Source: Paenarthrobacter sp. (GTDB lineage Bacteria > Actinomycetota > Actinomycetes > Actinomycetales > Micrococcaceae). From it: a DNA stretch of 64,000 nucleotides. The DNA lies in contig JAPSHX010000004.1 in assembly GCA_031179305.1 (NCBI GenBank), forward strand, positions 1 to 64,000. The letters run 5' to 3'. Made by a program: the position numbers and the translations under genes. Each line of letters opens with the position of its first letter. Positions within the stretch are counted from its first letter, which is position 1. A model generated the notes under the pieces. It made no database searches. It had not been told where the DNA came from and saw only the letters and a program-made list of their open reading frames with translations. Shown in pieces: positions 58,565 through 64,000 of this stretch.

Positions 58565-58595
58565 CGGATCCCATATATCCCCCAGTTGGGATCCG
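58565..58595. terminator. 9-bp perfect hairpin (upstream of the main terminator)
   Basis: CGGATCCCA and TGGGATCCG pair perfectly around a 13-base loop. Immediately followed by the stronger terminator at 58601, forming a tandem pair of hairpins. Confidence 0.4.
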
Positions 58596-58600
58596 AACGA

Positions 58601-58638
58601 GGGCATGCCGCGCTACAGGGAGCGCGGCATGCCCTTTT
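58601..58638 (+). terminator. Rho-independent terminator
   Basis: GGGCATGCCGCGCT and AGCGCGGCATGCCC form a perfect 14-bp stem with loop ACAGGG, directly followed by TTTT. A textbook terminator for the zinc-ribbon/small-gene transcript, isolating it from the fru operon. Confidence 0.9.
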
Positions 58639-58687
58639 CGTATGCCTGGAGGTCTTCCGTCGTCCGCTTTCTCCACCTCATCATCTG

Positions 58688-58735
58688 TGTTTATGTTGAT
58701 TTCTATTGACTTACCAACACAAACAAAGATAGAGT
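58688..58735 (+). promoter_or_regulatory. fru operon promoter with inverted-repeat operator
   Basis: TTGACT (58706-58711) and TAGAGT (58730-58735) with 18-base spacing form a promoter. TGTTTATGTTG (58688-58698) and CAACACAAACA (58715-58725) are an inverted repeat, 10 of 11 bases pairing, that brackets the -35. This is a good candidate binding site for the DeoR-type regulator encoded just downstream. The rest of 58524-58812 has only the two terminator hairpins. Confidence 0.6.
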
Positions 58736-58812
58736 CAAGCAATTCCACATCGTTGTGACAGCAGTCACTGATGTGGCTGCAACATAAGCAGCTTGACCGC
58801 AATGGAGGGTAA

Positions 58813-59604
58813 GTGTTCGCCGAAGAACGCCAGCAACTGATCTCCGCACTCGTCGCAGAGCGCGGACGGGTGAGCGTCACTGACCTTGCCGACCGTTTCA
58901 GCATCACCACTGAGACAATCCGCCGCGACCTCGCGGCCCTCGAGGTTTCCGGGAACCTGAGGCGCGTTCATGGCGGCGCCGTTCCCTCTGACCTCCTGAG
59001 CACACGCGAGGAGAGCATCCTCGAGCGCGCCATCCAGCGGCAGGTGGAAAAACTGCGCATCGCCAACGCAGCACTTGCCCTGATCCCGCAACTCACCACG
59101 GGAAGTATCCTGTTGGACGCGGGTTCCACTACGGAAACCCTCGCCGACCTACTGGCCCAGCGCACGCCACCGGCCAACGGAAGTGATGAGCTCGTGGTCA
59201 TCACGCACGCCATTCCCATCGCCGGCAAGCTCTCCTCCACGCAAGGCATAGCACTCCAAATCCTGGGCGGGCGTGTCCGCGGACTGACGCAGGCCGCCGT
59301 CGGGCAGTCAACGGTGGAGGCAGCTCACAAACTTCGCCCGGATATTGCCTTCGTTGGCGCCAACGGCATCCACGCAACTTTCGGGCTCAGCACCCCGGAT
59401 CCCGAAGAAGCCGCGGTGAAAGCCGCTTTCGTCACGTCAGCCCGCCGCGTGGTGGCCCTGGCCGACTCATCCAAGCTGGACGCCGAAACCCTGGTCCAGT
59501 TCGCCACCCTGAAGGATGTTGACACTTTGATTACAGACAGCGAACCGTCCGCGGAACTCACAGCAGCCTTGGCCGACGCCGGGGTCGACGTGGTGATCGC
59601 ATGA
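58813..59604 (+). CDS. fruR: DeoR-family regulator of the fructose operon
   Basis: 263 residues from GTG 58813 (GGAGGG upstream). N-terminal helix-turn-helix: RVSVTDLADRFSITTETIRR, followed by DLAALEVSGNLRRVHGGAV, the DeoR signature. The C-terminal DeoRC domain has ILLDAGSTTETLADLL and 'DIAFVGANGIHATFGLST' for binding a sugar phosphate, probably fructose 1-phosphate. First gene of fruR-fruK-fruA; ends in an ATGA overlap with fruK. Likely represses its own operon via the inverted repeat upstream. Confidence 0.9.
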   Translation: MFAEERQQLISALVAERGRVSVTDLADRFSITTETIRRDLAALEVSGNLRRVHGGAVPSDLLSTREESILERAIQRQVEKLRIANAALALIPQLTTGSILLDAGSTTETLADLLAQRTPPANGSDELVVITHAIPIAGKLSSTQGIALQILGGRVRGLTQAAVGQSTVEAAHKLRPDIAFVGANGIHATFGLSTPDPEEAAVKAAFVTSARRVVALADSSKLDAETLVQFATLKDVDTLITDSEPSAELTAALADAGVDVVIA

Positions 59605-60593
59605 TCATCACTTTGACCGCCAACCCCAGCCTGGACCGCACGGTAGAGCTTCCCGGCGCCTTGGCCCGCGGTGAAGTTCAACGTGCGGTGGCCGTCCACC
59701 AGGAATCCGGCGGAAAGGGCGTCAACGTCTCACGTGCGCTGGTTGCCTCTGGCCTGGACACCCTGGCAGTCCTTCCGGGCGCCGATTCGGATCCTGTACT
59801 TTCAGGGCTGCACGACGGCGGCGTACCGTTCGCGGCGCTGCCCATCGGCCAGGCGTTGCGCAGCAACGTCACGCTCACCGAACCGGACGGTGTCACCACC
59901 AAGATCAACGAACCCGGCCCGGAGTTGAGCGGTGAACAGCAGGAAGCCCTGATCGGGCTGCTTCTGGAACGCTCCCGTGGCGCCAGCTGGGTGGTTCTCG
60001 CAGGTTCACTCCCACCAGGAGTGCCCGCGGATTTCTACGCCACCATCACTCGTCGACTCCGGTCGAACGCGGACGGAACGGCCGCCCCAAACATCGCCAT
60101 TGACTCCTCCGGGGCGCCGCTCGCGGCCGCCTTGGTGGGCGATGCCGCAGGAAAGCCGGACCTCCTCAAGCCGAACGCGGAAGAGCTCGCAGAGCTTGCC
60201 GCCGCCGCCGGCTTTACCAACGTCTCCACTGCAGACGAACTGGAAGCGGATCCGGCCAAAGCCGCTGAAGCTGCAGCCGCCGTCGTCGCCAGCGGTGTAG
60301 GTGCCGTTCTTGCAACACTCGGGTCCAAGGGAGCAGTCCTGGTGACGGCTGAGGGAGCATGGTTCGCCACGCATCCGCCCATCAAAGCCGTCAGCACGGT
60401 GGGCGCCGGGGACTCTTCATTGGCCGGCTATTTGTTGGCTGCAACCCAAGGCGGCTCTTCGCAGGACTGCCTTCGTCAAGCCGTGGCACATGGTGCCGCT
60501 GCTGCTTCGCTGCCGGGCTCCACTGTCCCGGCAGTCCACCAGACAACCCCCAATGCCGTAACCATCACGGCCCTCCAGAAGGACTCACAGTGA
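59601..60593 (+). CDS. fruK: 1-phosphofructokinase
   Basis: 330 residues. PfkB family: GGKGVNVSRALVASG near the N-terminus, KPNAEELAELAAAAG-like middle motif, and the ATP/catalytic motif VGAGDSSLAGYLLAA with the catalytic Asp. Phosphorylates fructose 1-phosphate to fructose 1,6-bisphosphate. Overlaps fruR and fruA by 4 bases each. Confidence 0.95.
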   Translation: MIITLTANPSLDRTVELPGALARGEVQRAVAVHQESGGKGVNVSRALVASGLDTLAVLPGADSDPVLSGLHDGGVPFAALPIGQALRSNVTLTEPDGVTTKINEPGPELSGEQQEALIGLLLERSRGASWVVLAGSLPPGVPADFYATITRRLRSNADGTAAPNIAIDSSGAPLAAALVGDAAGKPDLLKPNAEELAELAAAAGFTNVSTADELEADPAKAAEAAAAVVASGVGAVLATLGSKGAVLVTAEGAWFATHPPIKAVSTVGAGDSSLAGYLLAATQGGSSQDCLRQAVAHGAAAASLPGSTVPAVHQTTPNAVTITALQKDSQ

Positions 60594-62617
60594 CCCAGCT
60601 GATCACACCCCAATTGGTCACCCTCGACCAGAACCTGGGCGACTCCCCTGCCGACGTCATCCGCGTCCTGGCTGGCAAAGTTGCAGCCACCGGCCGCGCT
60701 TCCGAGGTTGAAGGCCTCTTCGCCGATGCCTACGCCCGCGAGCAAAAGACCGCAACCGGCGTTCCCGGCGGCATCGCTATTCCGCACTGCCGCTCCGCTG
60801 CCGTCCAGGAGCCTGCCCTGGCCATGGCGCGCCTGTCCCACAAAGTGGATTTCGGTGCCAAGGACGGCCCCGCTGACCTCATCTTCTTCATCGCAGCCCC
60901 GGACGGCGCGGACCAGGAGCACTTGAAGCTGCTCTCCAAGCTGGCCCGTTCGCTGATCAAAAAGGACTTCACGGCGGCCCTGCGTGCGGCAGCCACGGAG
61001 CAGGACATTGTGGACCTTGTCGACGGTGCACTGGCCGACAAGCCGGCTGCAGCACCTGCAGGCAGTTTCGCTGCCCCTGCCGAAGCACCCGCTCCCATCG
61101 GATCCGGCGCATCGGCTGGACCCAAGCGCATCGTGGCCGTGACCGCTTGCCCCACTGGAATTGCGCACACCTACATGGCTGCCGACTCGTTGGTTGCCGC
61201 TGCCAAGGAAATGGGTGTGGACCTTCAGGTCGAAACCCAGGGTTCCTCTGGTGCAAAGCCCCTGGACCCGGCAGTGATCGCAGCAGCTGACGCAGTGATC
61301 TTTGCCGTCGACGTGGATGTCCGGGGCAAGGAACGTTTCGCGGGCAAGCCGGTTATCAACGCACCGGTCAAGCGTGGCATTGACGAACCCACCAAGATGG
61401 TCCAGGAAGCACTTGCGGCCGCCGACGACCCCCGGGCCCGCCGCGTTCCCCACGCCGGCGCTGAAGAGCAGGCTGAGCGTGCGGAGGAGGAGAAGGGCGA
61501 GCACATCGGCCAGAAGCTGAAGCGCGCACTCCTGACCGGCGTCAGCTACATGATTCCTTTCGTAGCCGGTGGCGGCCTGTTGATTGCCTTGGGCTTCCTG
61601 CTGGGCGGTTACGACATCACTGAGGTGGCCGACAGGGTGGTGCTGGAGAACAACTTCGGCAACCTGCCTGAAGGTGGGCTTGCCATTTACCTCGGTGCAG
61701 TCTTGTTCAAGATTGGGGCCCTGTCCATGGGCTTCCTGGTCCCTGCCTTGGCTGGCTACATCGCCTACGCCATCGCCGACCGCCCAGGTATCGCACCGGG
61801 CTTCGTTGCCGGCGCCGTATCAGGGTTCATGGGTGCCGGATTCCTCGGCGGCATCGTAGGCGGTCTCTTGGCCGGCTACGTCGCGCACCTGATCGGGACG
61901 TGGCAGGTACCGCGCTGGCTTCGTGGCCTGATGCCTGTTGTCATCATCCCGCTGCTTGCCTCCATCGTCGCCTCGGGCCTGATGTTCCTGGTTCTCGGCG
62001 GTCCCATTGCCGGCCTTACCGTAGCTCTGAACAACTGGCTGACCGGCATGAGCGGCGCTTCCGCAGTGGTTCTCGGCATCATCCTCGGCCTCATGATGTG
62101 CTTCGACCTTGGCGGCCCCGTCAACAAGGTTGCCTACGCCTTCGCAGTGGCCGGTCTGAGCGCCGGCAGCGCCGACAACCAGGCACCCTGGCTGATCATG
62201 GGCACCGTGATGGCTGCGGGTATGGTTCCGCCGCTGGCCATGGCTCTTGCAACAGTCCTGAATAAGAAGCTCTTCAGCCTTGCGGAACGCGAAAACGGCA
62301 AGGCCGCCTGGCTGCTGGGCGCATCCTTCATTTCCGAAGGCGCTATCCCCTTTGCCGCAGCAGACCCCCTGCGCGTCATCCCGGCCAGCATGGCGGGTGG
62401 CGCCCTGACAGGCGCCCTCTGCATGGCTACCGGGGTCACCTCGCAGGCTCCCCACGGCGGCCTGTTCGTGTTCTTCGCCATCGGTAACCTGCCGATGTTC
62501 ATCATCGCCATCGTCGCCGGCATGGTGGTCAGCGCCCTGGCCGTTATCGCCCTCAAGCGCTTTGCAGTCAAGAAGCCGGTCGAAACGGAAGCCGTTCCTG
62601 CTACTGCCAGCGTCTAG
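60590..62617 (+). CDS. fruA: Fructose-specific PTS enzyme IIABC
   Basis: 675 residues from GTG 60590 in the GTGA overlap with fruK. IIA domain about 1-150 with the phosphorylated His66 in GIAIPHCRS; Ala/Pro linker; IIB about 170-270 with the Cys near 186 in VTACPTGIAHTYMAADSL; IIC about 305-660 with about nine helices (TGVSYMIPFVAGGGLLIALG; GGPVNKVAYAFAVAG; EGAIPFAAADPLRVIP). It imports fructose as fructose 1-phosphate, using the HPr encoded next. Confidence 0.95.
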   Translation: MTQLITPQLVTLDQNLGDSPADVIRVLAGKVAATGRASEVEGLFADAYAREQKTATGVPGGIAIPHCRSAAVQEPALAMARLSHKVDFGAKDGPADLIFFIAAPDGADQEHLKLLSKLARSLIKKDFTAALRAAATEQDIVDLVDGALADKPAAAPAGSFAAPAEAPAPIGSGASAGPKRIVAVTACPTGIAHTYMAADSLVAAAKEMGVDLQVETQGSSGAKPLDPAVIAAADAVIFAVDVDVRGKERFAGKPVINAPVKRGIDEPTKMVQEALAAADDPRARRVPHAGAEEQAERAEEEKGEHIGQKLKRALLTGVSYMIPFVAGGGLLIALGFLLGGYDITEVADRVVLENNFGNLPEGGLAIYLGAVLFKIGALSMGFLVPALAGYIAYAIADRPGIAPGFVAGAVSGFMGAGFLGGIVGGLLAGYVAHLIGTWQVPRWLRGLMPVVIIPLLASIVASGLMFLVLGGPIAGLTVALNNWLTGMSGASAVVLGIILGLMMCFDLGGPVNKVAYAFAVAGLSAGSADNQAPWLIMGTVMAAGMVPPLAMALATVLNKKLFSLAERENGKAAWLLGASFISEGAIPFAAADPLRVIPASMAGGALTGALCMATGVTSQAPHGGLFVFFAIGNLPMFIIAIVAGMVVSALAVIALKRFAVKKPVETEAVPATASV

Positions 62618-62635
62618 AGCCACCACGGTCTAGAC
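62612..62635. terminator. 7-bp hairpin between fruA and ptsH
   Basis: GTCTAGA and TCTAGAC pair perfectly around a 10-base loop, overlapping the fruA stop. Too weak to be a full terminator; it may attenuate read-through into ptsH or stabilise the upstream message. Confidence 0.35.
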
Positions 62636-62687
62636 TTCCCACAAAGCAACCCCTCACCACAGCCACCCTTCACAAAGAGGAGTACCA

Positions 62688-62963
62688 ATGCCAGAACGTA
62701 CAGCCACCATTGCAAGCCGTGTCGGCCTCCACGCCCGCCCGGCAGCGATTTTCGCCGAAGCAGCCGGAGACCTGGATCTCGACGTCACCATCGCACGCCA
62801 GGGCGAGCCGGCGGACGACGCCATGGACGCCGCCAGCATTCTGTCCCTGATGAGTCTGGGCGCCTCGCACGGCGACGTTGTGGTGCTGCGTGCCGAAGGT
62901 GAAGGTGCAGATGCGGCCCTGGACAGCCTGGTGAAAATCCTCGAAACGGACCACGACGCGTAA
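62688..62963 (+). CDS. ptsH: Phosphocarrier protein HPr
   Basis: 91 residues from ATG 62688 (AGAGGAG 6-9 bases upstream). The phospho-His is His15 in ASRVGLHARPAAIFAEAAG. The regulatory-Ser region of Gram-positive HPr reads DAASILSLMSLG, with a Ser at 50 after a short insertion, so HPr-kinase regulation cannot be excluded. Carries phosphate from enzyme I to FruA. 70 bases after fruA. Confidence 0.94.
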   Translation: MPERTATIASRVGLHARPAAIFAEAAGDLDLDVTIARQGEPADDAMDAASILSLMSLGASHGDVVVLRAEGEGADAALDSLVKILETDHDA

Positions 62964-62986
62964 CAGGGATACGCAAACCCCTCAGC

Positions 62987-63044
62987 GACACAGATAGAGC
63001 CTGCCGACACCCGGATAAGGGTGTCGGCAGGCTCTATCTGTGTC
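62987..63044. terminator. Perfect 26-bp hairpin, bidirectional terminator
   Basis: 62987-63012 and 63019-63044 are perfectly complementary over 26 bases, with loop GGATAA. The stem covers the sequence from GACACAGATAGAG to CCGACACCC and its complement. It sits 23 bases past the ptsH stop and runs through the stop codon and last codons of the convergent topoisomerase. No strong T-run. Confidence 0.8.
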
Positions 63045-63993
63045 TGTCGCCGTTCAGGAAGGCAGCAACGGCTGCTTCCGTGGGCTTCACTTCCTCCAGT
63101 TTGCCCGCTAGGTAGGCCTCGATGATCCTCGGATCGACGTAGGAAGAACGGGCCACGGACGGTGTGTTGCCCAGCAACTCCGAAGCTTCCTTGATGGCCC
63201 GCACAATCGCTTGGCGGGGAGTGCCCTTATGGCCTGACTTAATCAGGCAAAGCGCCGCAGCAGCAGTGCCCTTCCACGTTCGGAAATCCTTGGATGTGTA
63301 GGCTTCGCCGGCGATACCACGCAAGTACTCATTGATCATGGATGCGTCCACGGACACCCAGGAGCCGTTGGCTTGGTATGCCAACAACCGCTCTTTGCCG
63401 GGCCGCTGCGCGAGGGGCTCAAGGAAGGCTGCCAGCCCGGGGTCGTGGATGGATGTGTCCCACAACTGGCCGCTCTTCCCGGGGAACTTCAGGAAGACGT
63501 CCTGCCCTTCCACCCTGGCGTGGCGGCATCGAAGCGTGGTGAGCCCGTAAGAGCCGTTCTGCTTCATGTAGACCTCGGAGCCAACGCGAAGCGCACCCAG
63601 GTCCACGAGTCGCACTGCAGCAGCGAGGGTCTGTTGCCGGGGGTTGTCTGTGTCCTGCAGGTGGACGGTGACGTTTCGTCGGATTGCCGGCAGGACCAGG
63701 CCCAGTTTGGCCGCTCGAAGGAACTTCTCGGTGTCCTTCCGTTCGCGCCACCGAGGATGGTAGATGTACTGGCTGCGCCCTGCGCCATCAACACCGGTGG
63801 CCAAAATATGGCCGTGCTCGTAGGGGCTGATCCACACATCGGTCCACGCAGGCGGGATCGCCAGCGCATTAATGCGCTGGCGATCCTCTTTGCTGACCAG
63901 GCTCCCGTCGGGATGCCTGTAACTGAACCCTTTTCCTACCTTGCGACGGACGATGCCTGGCTTGGACAGGTCACTGCGCTTAAGCCTGGGCAC
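63034..63993 (-). CDS. DNA topoisomerase IB (poxvirus/bacterial type)
   Basis: 319 residues, apparently complete, starting 7 bases from the window edge. N-terminal domain: GKGFSYRHPDGSLVSKEDRQ and 'ALAIPPAWTDVWISPYEHGH'. Catalytic domain: LVDLGALRVGSEVYMKQNGS, YTSKDFRTWKGTAAAALCL and 'PSVARSSYVDPRIIEAYL', where the Tyr of SSYVDPR is the likely nucleophile. Relaxes supercoils through a 3'-phosphotyrosine intermediate. The final codons lie inside a 26-bp hairpin. Confidence 0.93.
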   Translation of the reverse strand: MPRLKRSDLSKPGIVRRKVGKGFSYRHPDGSLVSKEDRQRINALAIPPAWTDVWISPYEHGHILATGVDGAGRSQYIYHPRWRERKDTEKFLRAAKLGLVLPAIRRNVTVHLQDTDNPRQQTLAAAVRLVDLGALRVGSEVYMKQNGSYGLTTLRCRHARVEGQDVFLKFPGKSGQLWDTSIHDPGLAAFLEPLAQRPGKERLLAYQANGSWVSVDASMINEYLRGIAGEAYTSKDFRTWKGTAAAALCLIKSGHKGTPRQAIVRAIKEASELLGNTPSVARSSYVDPRIIEAYLAGKLEEVKPTEAAVAAFLNGDRHR

Positions 63994-64000
63994 GGTTCTT

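Noticed and set aside
60476-61504. 342-codon minus-strand frame opposite fruA
   Set aside because: Shadow of the PTS gene; Cys/Gly/His-rich without domain.
1-64000. tRNA, rRNA, riboswitch or prophage genes
   Set aside because: Intergenic gaps were scanned by eye; no cloverleaf, rRNA core sequence, known riboswitch core, integrase or phage structural gene was recognised.

Overview
The window looks like chromosome of a high-GC Gram-positive bacterium of the Micrococcaceae (Arthrobacter / Paenarthrobacter type). I infer this from the GC-rich coding DNA, frequent GTG/TTG starts, a DUF222/HNH protein, GAF-ANTAR regulators, an MptB-type mannosyltransferase, a DtxR-like iron box, and a C50-carotenoid gene cluster with split lycopene cyclase and lycopene elongase. 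No rRNA, tRNA, insertion sequence, phage or CRISPR array was seen. Genus assignment is inference; no database was searched.

Layout. 1-6.5 kb: end of a LysR regulator, a TM2/Ltp surface protein, a two-gene ABC exporter with a DtxR-like box over its start, and a spermidine-synthase-like methyltransferase-fold protein. 6.5-9.0 kb: a compact minus-strand cassette in which a 117-residue Asp-Gly-Gly repeat protein is followed two bases later by a JmjC-like cupin oxygenase gene and then by a sucrase/ferredoxin-like redox protein; this is the best candidate for an undescribed system. 9-24 kb: housekeeping and accessory genes (O-methyltransferase, AzlCD, GlpQ, DUF445, PxpA/PxpC, MFS, a lipoprotein without a normal start codon, a first GAF-ANTAR protein). 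24-32 kb: TPP-dependent pyruvate oxidase-like enzyme, IlvD, an MmyB-type regulator, an AlkD-like repair protein, an aromatic-acid type MFS porter and an SGNH hydrolase. 32-38 kb: three GT-C membrane glycosyltransferases, one apparently initiated at AUU, and an EAL protein lacking its catalytic DDFG motif.

38-47 kb is the carotenoid locus: a divergent MarR regulator, then idi-crtE-crtB-crtI-crtYe-crtYf/crtEb, every junction overlapping by 1 or 4 bases, with the last two enzymes fused into one polypeptide. It should take IPP/DMAPP through GGPP, phytoene and lycopene to a cyclic C50 carotenoid of the decaprenoxanthin type. A second MarR gene and a divergent TspO-like membrane protein close the locus.

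47-64 kb: a DUF222/HNH protein, small proteins, a GH65 phosphorylase plus beta-phosphoglucomutase operon whose LacI repressor gene is badly decayed while a perfect LacI-type operator remains, an esterase, an AraC/VOC pair, a YbdK-type carboxylate-amine ligase, two paralogous zinc-ribbon proteins flanking a second GAF-ANTAR gene, the fruR-fruK-fruA-ptsH fructose phosphotransferase cluster ending in a perfect 26-bp hairpin, and a type IB topoisomerase.
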